This document shows positions 34,175 through 42,676 of a stretch of DNA of 64,000 nucleotides, piece after piece. Origin of the DNA: JAFECT01 sp035551675 (lineage in GTDB: Bacteria > Pseudomonadota > Alphaproteobacteria > Caulobacterales > Caulobacteraceae); assembly GCA_035551675.1 (NCBI GenBank), contig DASZMV010000018.1, positions 120,504 to 184,503 on the forward strand, written 5' to 3'. The position numbers were made by a program, and so were the translations under genes. Under the pieces are notes generated by a model that saw only the letters and a list, made by a program, of their open reading frames with translations, was not told the origin of the DNA and did not search any database. The stretch's first letter is position 1. Each line of letters starts with the position of its first letter.

Positions 34175-35065
34175 ATGTCATTCGCCGTCAAAGTCCTCTG
34201 CGCCGCCGCCCTATCCGCCGTGTCGTTGGGTGCGGTCGCCGTCGCTGCCCCCTCGCCGTCGCCGGTCCTGATCGAAAACCGGCCCCTGTCCCAACGGCCG
34301 ACCCTGATGATCTTGGGCTCGGTGCACCTGGGCAATCCGCACCGCGACCTGCACGACCCGAGCGTCGACGACGTGTTGGCCCCCGAACGTCAGCGCCAGA
34401 TCGGCCGCGTGGTCGACGCGATGGCGACGTGGAAGCCGACGCACATCGCGGTGGAGTGGGGGCACAAGAACCAGGTCAAGCTCGACAAACAATACGACGA
34501 CTATCTCGCCGGCAAATATGTGCTTGCGGCCGATGAGATTGACCAGCTCGCGTTCAAGCTCGGCAAGAAACTGGGTCTGAAGCGCATCGACGCCGTCGAT
34601 TGGAACGAGGACGCGCCCGGACCCGACGACGCCTACGATTGGGAAAAGGGCGCCAAGATCGGCCACCAGGAGGCGCGCTTCGCGGCGCTCCGCGATCCGG
34701 CGCGCGACCGCGAGGTGACCGCGTTGGTGCACGACCACACGGTCGCGGGTTTCCTGCGTGCGGTGAATGCGCCGAAGTATCTAGCCGACTCCAACCGGGT
34801 CTACTACGACCTCGCGCTGCTGGGCGACGCGCAGAACAATCCGGGCGCCATGTGGGTCGGCTATTGGCACGCGCGCAATCTGAACATCCTCGACAACCTG
34901 ATCCGCCTCGACGCCAAGCCAAGCGACCGGGTGCTGCTGATCATCGGCGCGGGCCATGCCTATCTGCTCAACGAATACGCCGCCGACAGCCACGCCTTCC
35001 GCGTCGTTCGCCCGGATGCGTGGCTCGCGAAGGCGGATAAGCCGACGCGGAAGGCGGTCAGATGA
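34175..35065 (+). CDS. DUF5694/TraB-GumN-like exported protein
   Basis: This 296-aa protein has a signal peptide (LSAVSLGAVAVAAPSPSP). The mature part begins with RPTLMILGSVHLGNPHRD, and later has THIAVEWG and VLLIIGAGHAYLL. The paired G-x-H near each end is the mark of the TraB/GumN/Tiki-like fold (DUF5694 subgroup), which in some members is a metal-dependent protease. A GGGGAG lies about 6 nt before the ATG. Confidence 0.75.
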   Translation: MSFAVKVLCAAALSAVSLGAVAVAAPSPSPVLIENRPLSQRPTLMILGSVHLGNPHRDLHDPSVDDVLAPERQRQIGRVVDAMATWKPTHIAVEWGHKNQVKLDKQYDDYLAGKYVLAADEIDQLAFKLGKKLGLKRIDAVDWNEDAPGPDDAYDWEKGAKIGHQEARFAALRDPARDREVTALVHDHTVAGFLRAVNAPKYLADSNRVYYDLALLGDAQNNPGAMWVGYWHARNLNILDNLIRLDAKPSDRVLLIIGAGHAYLLNEYAADSHAFRVVRPDAWLAKADKPTRKAVR

Positions 35066-35718
35066 ACCTTCCGCTCGCCACCGCGATTGTGACCCTGTCG
35101 CTCTTCGGGATGGCGTCGTCCGTCGACCCGCGACCTGGCGGCTCCGATCGGGAAGTCGTCGGTCACAGCGTGATCTCGAGCAACGATCCTCGCGCAACCC
35201 TCACCCTGCCGGCCCGCTTCCGGTATCTCGGCGAGGATCGCTGGTTGCTGGGCGGCTTCGACGACGCGGAGCTGCATCTGTTCGTCGACGCGGACAATAC
35301 AGGGACTGTACAGCGGTTGTTCTGGGTGCAGTTCGAAGCCTACGTCCCTGATCGGCCCGACTTGCACCATACCTACGACTCACCGCGGCACGCGACGATC
35401 GGCGGGCTCGATTTCTATGTGGACACCGGGGTGCGTGCGCCCGACGCGGCCGTCGAAGCCGGTTCGGACCGCGAGCACCTCGAGGCCATGCTGCGCGCCC
35501 ACGGCCTGAAGCCGACGCCGGCGATGATGTATGTCCGCTTCGTGCATCTGCCCGACGCAGACCGTCGCAAGGAAATGATGGTGATCTACGCCGAAGCGTT
35601 GCAGCCGGGCGGTCCTTCGCCCGCCGACCTTTCGCCCGGCGGTTCGCACGCCTCCGACTGGCCGGCCATGGCCGACGCGCTGGCCAAGCGCGGCGAGGCG
35701 CAGATGGTGCTGCGCTAG
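35062..35718 (+). CDS. Exported protein of unknown function, coupled to DUF5694 gene
   Basis: This 218-aa protein starts with an ATG that overlaps the previous stop (ATGA). It has a weak N-terminal hydrophobic segment, then a beta-rich domain (FRYLGEDRWLLGGFDDAELH, LFWVQFEAYVP) and a helical C-terminus with EHLEAMLRAHG. No family is recognised. The coupling suggests that it works with the TraB-like protein. Confidence 0.65.
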   Translation: MNLPLATAIVTLSLFGMASSVDPRPGGSDREVVGHSVISSNDPRATLTLPARFRYLGEDRWLLGGFDDAELHLFVDADNTGTVQRLFWVQFEAYVPDRPDLHHTYDSPRHATIGGLDFYVDTGVRAPDAAVEAGSDREHLEAMLRAHGLKPTPAMMYVRFVHLPDADRRKEMMVIYAEALQPGGPSPADLSPGGSHASDWPAMADALAKRGEAQMVLR

Positions 35719-35786
35719 CGCCCTCGGACTGGACAGACGCCACAAACCCCGCCACCCATACTGTTTCGGCGTCGGGAGGCTGCGCC

Positions 35787-37145
35787 ATGGCGACCATCGG
35801 TGCGCGGCTGGAGCGGTTGCCGTACTCGCGGTTTCACGCGGGTCTCCTGGTCATGGGCGGGCTGGGCTACACCTTCGAGGCCATGGACCAGGCGGTCGTC
35901 GCCTTCGTCCTGACCGTGGTGTCCAAGCCCAACGCCTGGAACCTGACCAGCGTCGAGACCGGCATATTGGGCGCCGCCGCCTACGTCGGCTTCTTCTTCG
36001 GCGCCTTGCTGTGCGGCGTATTGGCCGACCGGTTCGGGCGCAAGCGGGTGATGATCGGCGCGGTCGTGCTCTATTGCGCGGCGACGGTCGGCAACGCCTT
36101 AGTGCATGACTGGCATCAGTTCTGTGTCTGGCGCGTGATCGCCGGCGTCGGCGTCGGCGCCGAGAGCACCATCGTCGCGCCCTATCTCTCCGAGTTCGTG
36201 TCCAGCAAATATCGCGGCCGTTTCACCGCGGCGGTCGCGGGGTTCTTTTCGTTCGGTTTTGTCGGCGCGGCGCTGCTCGGCAACTGGCTGGTGCCGCACC
36301 ATTGGCGGATGGCTCTCTTGCTAACGGCCACGCCCATCGTCCTGGTGCTGTGGTGGTGGAAGGCGCTCCCGGAATCGCCCCGCTGGCTGGAACGCAAAGG
36401 CCACCTGGCGGAGGCGGACGCCATCGTCGCGCGGGCGGAGCGGGAAACCGAACGCGGCCGCGGTCCCCTGCCCGCACCGGCTGCGGACACGCCCGTAGCG
36501 CCGGTCGTCGGCGGATCCGCGCTCGCCAATCTGGCGGCGCTGTTTTCGCCGCGGCTTTGGAAGCTGACGGTGATGAGCCTGATCATGTGGTTCGCGCTGG
36601 TCGCCTGTTACTACGCCTTCTTCACATGGATCCCGACCTTGTTGGCGCAGTCGGGACACACGGTGGCCAAGAGTTTCAGCTATTCGCTGATCATCTTCCT
36701 CGCCCAGATCCCGGGTTACTATTCGTCGGCGCTGTTGGTGGAGCGGATCGGGCGGCGCGGCCTGATCGCGGGCTATCTGGTCGGCGGCGCGCTGTCGGCG
36801 CTCTGGCTCGCGCTGGCGAACAACGACGTGATGATCATCGCCGCCGGCGTCTCGCTGAGCTTCTTCATGAACGGCGCGTTCGGCGGTCTCTACGTCTACA
36901 CCCCCGAGATCTTTCCCACCGAGATCCGCGTCACCGGCGTGGGCGTCGCCTCGGCGTTCGGGCGCATCGGGTCGATCACCGCGCCGGTCCTGGTCGGCTG
37001 GCTGTTCCCGCGGCTCGGCTTCGCGGGCGTGTTCGGCGTCGCGACCGGCGTTCTCTTGACCGGCGCCTTGGCCGTCGTGCTGCTCGGCATCAAGACCGAA
37101 GGCCGGCCGCTGGAGGCCATCGCGGCAGGTGAACTTGCGCCATGA
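35787..37145 (+). CDS. MFS transporter, sugar/organic-acid porter type
   Basis: This is a 452-aa permease with about 12 membrane segments. The loop 2-3 signature is GVLADRFGRKRVMIG, and the mid-loop PESPRWLERKGHLAEAD is the SP/SV2/AAHS-type motif. EIFPTEIRVTGVGVASAFGR near residue 377 is also typical. The substrate is not predictable. GGGAGG lies 6 nt before the ATG. It precedes the SEDS/PBP operon in the same direction by 116 bp, but is probably separate. Confidence 0.9.
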   Translation: MATIGARLERLPYSRFHAGLLVMGGLGYTFEAMDQAVVAFVLTVVSKPNAWNLTSVETGILGAAAYVGFFFGALLCGVLADRFGRKRVMIGAVVLYCAATVGNALVHDWHQFCVWRVIAGVGVGAESTIVAPYLSEFVSSKYRGRFTAAVAGFFSFGFVGAALLGNWLVPHHWRMALLLTATPIVLVLWWWKALPESPRWLERKGHLAEADAIVARAERETERGRGPLPAPAADTPVAPVVGGSALANLAALFSPRLWKLTVMSLIMWFALVACYYAFFTWIPTLLAQSGHTVAKSFSYSLIIFLAQIPGYYSSALLVERIGRRGLIAGYLVGGALSALWLALANNDVMIIAAGVSLSFFMNGAFGGLYVYTPEIFPTEIRVTGVGVASAFGRIGSITAPVLVGWLFPRLGFAGVFGVATGVLLTGALAVVLLGIKTEGRPLEAIAAGELAP

Positions 37146-37261
37146 CTCGGCCACAAGGGCGGGCGACTTAAGGCGAAGGAATTGTATCGAGGCGACAGTC
37201 GCCGGCTGCCCTGAAACCCCAGCCCCGGCGGGAGTCGACCCCTGCGGCGGCCTGTGGCTAT

Positions 37262-38251
37262 ATGGCGAAATCGACCTTGGGGCGAGTGGTCATGGACAAT
37301 CTGCCGCCGGACTGGAACGACCTCGAGGACAATCTCGACGAGTTCATCCGCCGCGTGGTCGGCCAGCGCATTCGCGAAGAAGTCGACGCGCTGCTGAAAC
37401 AGCATGGCTTGAATTCGCTCGACCAGGAACTGAACGACGTCCGGTACGCGCAACAGGACCTCGACAAGCGGGTTCGGTCGCTGGCTCAGGAGCTGGACCA
37501 GCTCGGGCGCGACACGCATCAGAACCTCATGGCGTTGTCGTCGCATATCAACGCCGTGGCCGCGTCGCAGACGGCCGCGGATGGCGCGCCGCAGCAATAC
37601 GTACCGCCCCCGCCGGCGCCCCGGACCACCAGCGGCTATTCCTACGAGGAGCAGCCGCGCGAAGGCGACGCCGTGTGGAACGCGCGCCAGGCGGCGCGCA
37701 TGCCGCCACCCGATGCGAAGGCGAACCAGCCGTCGTTCTTCTCGCAGTGGCTCCAGCAACTCACCCGTCGAAGCGCCATCGAATGGAGTCTCGTGGTCGT
37801 GCTCGTCGCCACCCTGGCGACGATGGGGTTCTTCGGGTGGAAGATGTTCGTCGCCCGCCCGTCGAACACGGTCGCGGCCGCGGACCAGGGCGTGGACGAT
37901 GGCGGCGCGCCGGTCGGCGCGACGCAGAGCGCGACCGATAGCGGACTGGCGAAGCTTCTGGGCGACGGTTTCAACTGGAGGCCATGTCCGGCTCACGGCG
38001 TTTGCACATTCGACACGGCCTGGGGAAAGGCCGACCAGAAGGATCAGGATGGTCTGATTACGCGCGCCGAACAGGCCGTCATCGCCCAGTGCAAGGACCT
38101 CTACGGACAGCCGAAAACCGTTCCCAAGGGAGCGCCGAGCTGGGATCACGCCGCCGCCTGCGGCGCGAACGCGCCCAAGCTCGACGCCGCGCAGCAACAT
38201 GGCCGTAAGGCCGCGGACTGGCTGCTGCAACAGTTGGCGTCGCAGCCTTGA
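37262..38251 (+). CDS. Coiled-coil, single-TM protein; first gene of the SEDS-PBP/GTPase operon
   Basis: This 329-aa protein has an N-terminal part (about 20-100) that is helical and rich in heptads (LDQELNDVRYAQQDLDKRV), so it should form a cytoplasmic coiled coil. A Pro-rich linker follows, then one membrane helix at about 174-196. Then comes a periplasmic domain with four cysteines (residues in PCPAHGVC, AVIAQC and AAAC) that may pair as disulfides. ATG at 37292 (MDNLPPDWND) is a good alternative start. Its TGA overlaps the next gene's TTG. No family is recognised. Confidence 0.7.
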   Translation: MAKSTLGRVVMDNLPPDWNDLEDNLDEFIRRVVGQRIREEVDALLKQHGLNSLDQELNDVRYAQQDLDKRVRSLAQELDQLGRDTHQNLMALSSHINAVAASQTAADGAPQQYVPPPPAPRTTSGYSYEEQPREGDAVWNARQAARMPPPDAKANQPSFFSQWLQQLTRRSAIEWSLVVVLVATLATMGFFGWKMFVARPSNTVAAADQGVDDGGAPVGATQSATDSGLAKLLGDGFNWRPCPAHGVCTFDTAWGKADQKDQDGLITRAEQAVIAQCKDLYGQPKTVPKGAPSWDHAAACGANAPKLDAAQQHGRKAADWLLQQLASQP

Positions 38252-39825
38252 GCGTTCCAGCCACCGCCTATCGCCTGACCATCGGGCCCTCGCATGCTGG
38301 CGGCGACTACGACCTGCTGGCGGCGTCCGATGGGTTGGAAATCCGCGGCGCCGCGCGCGAGAGCATGCTGAACCTGCATTTCAGCGTGATGCAGCTCGAC
38401 CTGCCGCGCGTGGCCCACGGGCTCGTGCGTCTCGACAGGAAGTCCGACGCGCCGTGGCTCCTGTTCAGCGCCGGCCGCGTAGGCGCCGGCACGCGCGGCG
38501 AGCTGTGGGTTACCGAGGCGGCCGTCATTCCCGACGACGCGTTTCATGCGCTGGAAGGAAACGTCCATGCGCTGTTCGCGCACCTCACGCCGGGCACGGC
38601 GCCGACGAAGGGTACGCGTCTTCCAGGGCTGTCGTTGAGCAAGGCCGCGTCGCCGGCGCCGAACCAGGCGGGCGCGGCCATCGCCGCCCTGGCGCAGGAG
38701 GTCCGCGTGGGCGTGGAGACGCGCGCCGATGCGGTCGACGCGCTGTTGTTCGCGGCGCTGGACGCCCTGCCCGCGATCACGCGCGGCAACCTGACCTTCT
38801 TTTCCGGGCCGCCGGCGATCGCGACGCCGGTGCTGAACCCTTCCGGGCCGCCCGATCTCAGCGTCTGGGGCGCGGGCGAGATGCGGCGCAAGGTCGAGGG
38901 CGTCACCGTCATCGCCGCGCGCGATCCGAACCAGCCCGTCGTGCCGAAGGAACTGACGTCCGGCCTCACCTGGGCGTCGCTGGTGGCCGCGGCCGCCGCG
39001 CGAGAGGCGACGCTGGCCCGTTCGTTGGAACCGCTGGCGCGGCAATTCCCCGTCGTCGGCGGCGCCCTGGGCGATGTGCTGCAGCAGCGGCTGCAGAGCT
39101 ACATGGACGGCTTGGCCAGCGCCTCGCCGGACGCGCGGCGCGCCGCCTTCGAAGCCATCCTGATCGCGGCGTCCGCGATCGCCAACGATCAGGCGCGGCT
39201 GGAGATCGGCAAGGCGCTGCTGGAGATTTTCCGCGGCGAGACCCAGCGCTCGAAGACGCCGGGCGACTGGCTCGCGCTGTTCACCCGCCGCAGCCGCGAG
39301 TTCGAGCGTCTGCAGGCGTCGTCGGCCACGATCGTCGACCTCGCCATCGATCAGCATCTGATGTTCAGCCTCGACCGCGCCGGCGCGATGCTGTTGGCGG
39401 CGGCGTTGCGGGGCCCGACCGCCGAACGCGCGTTCGTCTCGGTGCAGGCGACGCCGAACGGCGCGCCCGCCGGCGCGGCGCGTCTGCTCGACGCCATGAT
39501 CGGCGCCGGCAATCTGAAGGACAAGACCGCACAGAAACTGGCGACCGAACTCGCGGTCGCGGCGGAACGGGGAACGGCCGAGGATCAGGCGCCGGTGGCG
39601 CGGCTGTTGGCGATGACCGACGTTCTCGGCCGCGCGAGCCTGCGCACCCTGCGCGAGCGGGGCGTCGGCGCTAAGCTGCGCCGCAGCAATGTGGAGGCCC
39701 ACGCCGATCTGCGCCGCGCCGCGGTTCGTCGCCTGGGCGCCGCCAAGACGAAACCCGCCGACCGCCTCGCCGCCTTCGCGCACGCGTTGGAGGTCTGGCG
39801 GTTCACCGACAGGAGCGCTCGATGA
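38248..39825 (+). CDS. GAP1-like GTPase-associated protein (tentative)
   Basis: This is a 525-aa cytoplasmic protein with a TTG start (TTGA overlap). The N-terminal ~130 residues are beta-rich (LLAASDGLEIRG, WLLFSAGRVGAGTRGELWV). A middle helical region VDALLFAALDALPAITRG, then NLTFFSG, resembles the middle domain of predicted GTPase-associated protein 1 (GAP1). The rest is helical, with HEAT-like or TPR-like stretches. The gene lies directly before a GTPase gene, as GAP1 genes do. The assignment rests on pattern and context, not on a profile search. Confidence 0.45.
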   Translation: MSVPATAYRLTIGPSHAGGDYDLLAASDGLEIRGAARESMLNLHFSVMQLDLPRVAHGLVRLDRKSDAPWLLFSAGRVGAGTRGELWVTEAAVIPDDAFHALEGNVHALFAHLTPGTAPTKGTRLPGLSLSKAASPAPNQAGAAIAALAQEVRVGVETRADAVDALLFAALDALPAITRGNLTFFSGPPAIATPVLNPSGPPDLSVWGAGEMRRKVEGVTVIAARDPNQPVVPKELTSGLTWASLVAAAAAREATLARSLEPLARQFPVVGGALGDVLQQRLQSYMDGLASASPDARRAAFEAILIAASAIANDQARLEIGKALLEIFRGETQRSKTPGDWLALFTRRSREFERLQASSATIVDLAIDQHLMFSLDRAGAMLLAAALRGPTAERAFVSVQATPNGAPAGAARLLDAMIGAGNLKDKTAQKLATELAVAAERGTAEDQAPVARLLAMTDVLGRASLRTLRERGVGAKLRRSNVEAHADLRRAAVRRLGAAKTKPADRLAAFAHALEVWRFTDRSAR

Positions 39826-41153
39826 GCACCGAGCCGGAGCATGATCCCGACACGGCGCCCAAACCCGAGGACGAAGTCCAGGCGAACGCCGACTTGGCGA
39901 ACGACAACCGCGCGGAGAAGGCCGAAGCCGAGCTGGAGAGCGTGCCCGGGCCCGCGCCCGAGTCCGAGACTGCGCCGCAGGAAACGACGGCGCCGGTCGC
40001 TTCGATGATCGTCGGCGGCGAGGATGACGCGAGCGAACCGGATAAGGCCGCGCCCGAACCGGCGCCCGCGCCGCACTCCGGACCGACGCCGGCGGTTACA
40101 GCCGTCCCGATGGCGCCGATGATCCTCGGCGACGACGACGAGGTCCCCGACAAGGTCGGCGGCTACACCGACCTGCTCGACCGGTATGAGGCCGCCGGGC
40201 GGCCGATGGCGGTCGCCCTTCTGGGCATGCCCGACGCCGGCAAGACGTTTCTGTTCGATCGCATCCGCGCGCTGGCCGAGGCGGAGGAAGGCTGCGCTTT
40301 CAACGTGGCCTGGACCGACGATCCCGGCGGTCTTCGTCAAAAGAAGTTCGGCGACAAACAGAAATACAAGACCACCACCAACGTCACGGTCTATGGCCTG
40401 ACCCACGAGGCAAAGCCGAAGAACGATCTCTGGATCGTCGACGTGGGCGGCGAATTTTTCAACCGCGCCCTGGAAACGGACTTCGAGCCGCAGACGGTGG
40501 TCAAGGGCCGCATCGGTCCCGCGCTGGCGCTCTGCAACGCGCTGATCCTGATGATGCCCGCGCGCGACGCTCTGATCGAAGAGGACTCCGCCAAACTGGC
40601 GGAGATCGACCGACCTAATCTGGGCGAGTTGACCGCCGCGGTCGTGAAGTTGGCGCGGATTCTCAACTTCATGAACGCCCGCATTCACGGCGGCGACCTC
40701 AAGTCCGCGGTCGAAGAGCTGACGTCGCTCGACGCCGACGAGCTGCGCGCCCGGATCGGCGAGGCGCGCGGGATGAGCGGCTATCCCCTGCTGCTGCTGT
40801 TGTCGCAGGCCGACCTCTATGTCGACGCCATGGCGGAGGATCCCTATGCCGACGCCGATCCGTTCCTGACCGTGGCGCGGCGGCACAGGTCGGTGATCAG
40901 CCACCTTCGTTCCCACTTCGAGTTTTTCAAAATCGACTTCGTCACCGCCTGCAACGACGCGGCGGGCGGTGAGTTCGACAAGACCAAGGAGTCCTGGGGC
41001 GTCTGGGACGCGTTGAAGTGGATCCGCCGGACGATCCGCGCGCGCAACAACAGGCGCCTGCGCTGGTTCGCCCGGACCGATCGGGCGCTGCACCTGCGCT
41101 GGCTGCTCGATCCGAGCTTTCGCAAGGTCGTGCCGTGGGGAGGCCGTTCATGA
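39822..41153 (+). CDS. GTPase with long disordered N-terminus
   Basis: This is a 443-aa protein. Residues 1-110 are acidic/Pro-rich and disordered, but carry two related short motifs, SMIVGGEDD (61-69) and PMILGDDDE (99-107). The GTPase domain follows: P-loop G135-MPDA-GKT (135-142), G3 D207-VGG, and a weak G4 in LLLLSQAD (325-331). The family looks like a TRAFAC/double-GTPase relative. A basic C-terminal tail (RRTIRARNNRRLR) could contact the membrane. Starts and stops overlap by 4 bp on both sides. Confidence 0.75.
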   Translation: MSTEPEHDPDTAPKPEDEVQANADLANDNRAEKAEAELESVPGPAPESETAPQETTAPVASMIVGGEDDASEPDKAAPEPAPAPHSGPTPAVTAVPMAPMILGDDDEVPDKVGGYTDLLDRYEAAGRPMAVALLGMPDAGKTFLFDRIRALAEAEEGCAFNVAWTDDPGGLRQKKFGDKQKYKTTTNVTVYGLTHEAKPKNDLWIVDVGGEFFNRALETDFEPQTVVKGRIGPALALCNALILMMPARDALIEEDSAKLAEIDRPNLGELTAAVVKLARILNFMNARIHGGDLKSAVEELTSLDADELRARIGEARGMSGYPLLLLLSQADLYVDAMAEDPYADADPFLTVARRHRSVISHLRSHFEFFKIDFVTACNDAAGGEFDKTKESWGVWDALKWIRRTIRARNNRRLRWFARTDRALHLRWLLDPSFRKVVPWGGRS

Positions 41154-42676
41154 CGACCGACCCGCCGCCGGTCGACGACGAAATCGACGAAGACGACCTG
41201 CCGCCATCGCCGCCCAGGCCGTGGACGATGAAGCGTTGGGCGATCTATCTGCCCGGAGGTCTGTTCCTGCTCCCGGCGATCGTGCTGCTGGTTCTGTTGT
41301 TCACGCCGGCGTGGCGCGTGCGGCCGGCGGACGGCGCTCCGCGCGATCTGCCGAACGGTTTCATCTGGACGCCCGTGGAGCGGGACCACTTCCTCAAGCT
41401 GCGCGCGGTCTCGACTCCGCTCTATGTGCGTCACCTGGAGGCGATCCAGGTTCCCGAGAGCGGTCTCGGCTCGATCTCGCAGCACAAGATTTCGAAGACG
41501 ACGCTCGCCGGCGCCCTGGCCTCGGTGATGAACGTCTTCAAGGGCAAGGGCGGCGGAGATGAGGCCGACACCGCATCGCGCGATCTGGCGCACAGCCGTC
41601 AGGTCATTCCGACCTACGCCGACGCGCTGAACAAATACAGCATGCGCCAGTACGCCGAAGCCGAGGACAAGGCCCGCCAGGCCGAGACGCGGATCCAGAG
41701 CGCACGGCCGAGCGGACTGGCCGATACCATGCGCCTGAATGGCGAGCATATCGCCACCGACTATCTGCTCGGCCACATCCGCCTGGCGCGCGGCAAGATC
41801 GACGACGCGGTCAAGTATTTCACCAGCGCGCGCGAACTGGCGAGTGCGCAGCGCGAAATCGACGGATCGCCCTATGCCGGGGCGCAGGCGCTGTATGACC
41901 TCGACCCGCGGCGCTCCTTGATCAGCCTGTCGACGGCGGACCTGTGGAACGACGAGCTGAATGCGTTGATGGCCGAGGACGAGGACAAGGCGTGGACCGC
42001 GGCGCAACCGCTCTATGCCCGTCCCGACCTGGTCAGCCGCTATCCGGTGCTGGCTGCGACCTTGCAGCGGATCGCGGCGGCGCAAGGCGACAGCGCCAAG
42101 GCCACGACCATACGCCCGGACTGGACCGCCGCCGGCGACAGTCCGACCGTGGCGCAGGCCAAGCTCGAGTCGACCGCCTCGCTCATCGCCATGGGCGACC
42201 CCGCGGCGATGGCGGATTTCAGGGACGATACGCCAGGCGGCGACGCCGCGCAGTTGCAGACGTGGAAGAAGATCGCGCCGCTGCGCAACACGGTGCTGAG
42301 CGAAGTCAGTCAGCATCATGGCCACACGGCCGATGATCTGAGCCTCGCCAGGGGCGCGGCGGAACAGGACTTTATGCGCACGTGGCGCGCGCAGTATCTG
42401 GGCGTCATCGGCAACGACCTGCTGAAGACCGGCCTGCGCGAACACAAGTCGGACTATCTGAAACTGGCAGGCGTGAGCGACCTATTCGGGCCGTGGACGA
42501 CCTATCGGGCGCGGTCGCGGATGATGGGGATCGGTCCCTGGTTCATGCCGCCGTTGCTCCTGCTGTTGATCCTCGCGGGGGTCGCCTTTGCGGCTTACAC
42601 CGCCTTCGTCATGCGCGTGTTCAGGCCATCGCACCATCTGGCGCGGGTCGCCCCGGTGAAGTCCCGGAGCGGCTGA
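41150..42676 (+). CDS. Two-TM protein with periplasmic helical-repeat domain
   Basis: This 508-aa protein has an acidic cytoplasmic start of about 28 residues, a membrane helix at about 33-54, and a long periplasmic region. That region is mostly helical and TPR-like (YADALNKYSMRQYAEAEDKA, DYLLGHIRLARGKIDDAVKY). A second membrane helix lies at about 462-488. The ATG overlaps the GTPase stop (ATGA). The next gene begins at the base after its TGA. It could be a scaffold for the SEDS and PBP proteins. No known family. Confidence 0.7.
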   Translation: MTTDPPPVDDEIDEDDLPPSPPRPWTMKRWAIYLPGGLFLLPAIVLLVLLFTPAWRVRPADGAPRDLPNGFIWTPVERDHFLKLRAVSTPLYVRHLEAIQVPESGLGSISQHKISKTTLAGALASVMNVFKGKGGGDEADTASRDLAHSRQVIPTYADALNKYSMRQYAEAEDKARQAETRIQSARPSGLADTMRLNGEHIATDYLLGHIRLARGKIDDAVKYFTSARELASAQREIDGSPYAGAQALYDLDPRRSLISLSTADLWNDELNALMAEDEDKAWTAAQPLYARPDLVSRYPVLAATLQRIAAAQGDSAKATTIRPDWTAAGDSPTVAQAKLESTASLIAMGDPAAMADFRDDTPGGDAAQLQTWKKIAPLRNTVLSEVSQHHGHTADDLSLARGAAEQDFMRTWRAQYLGVIGNDLLKTGLREHKSDYLKLAGVSDLFGPWTTYRARSRMMGIGPWFMPPLLLLLILAGVAFAAYTAFVMRVFRPSHHLARVAPVKSRSG

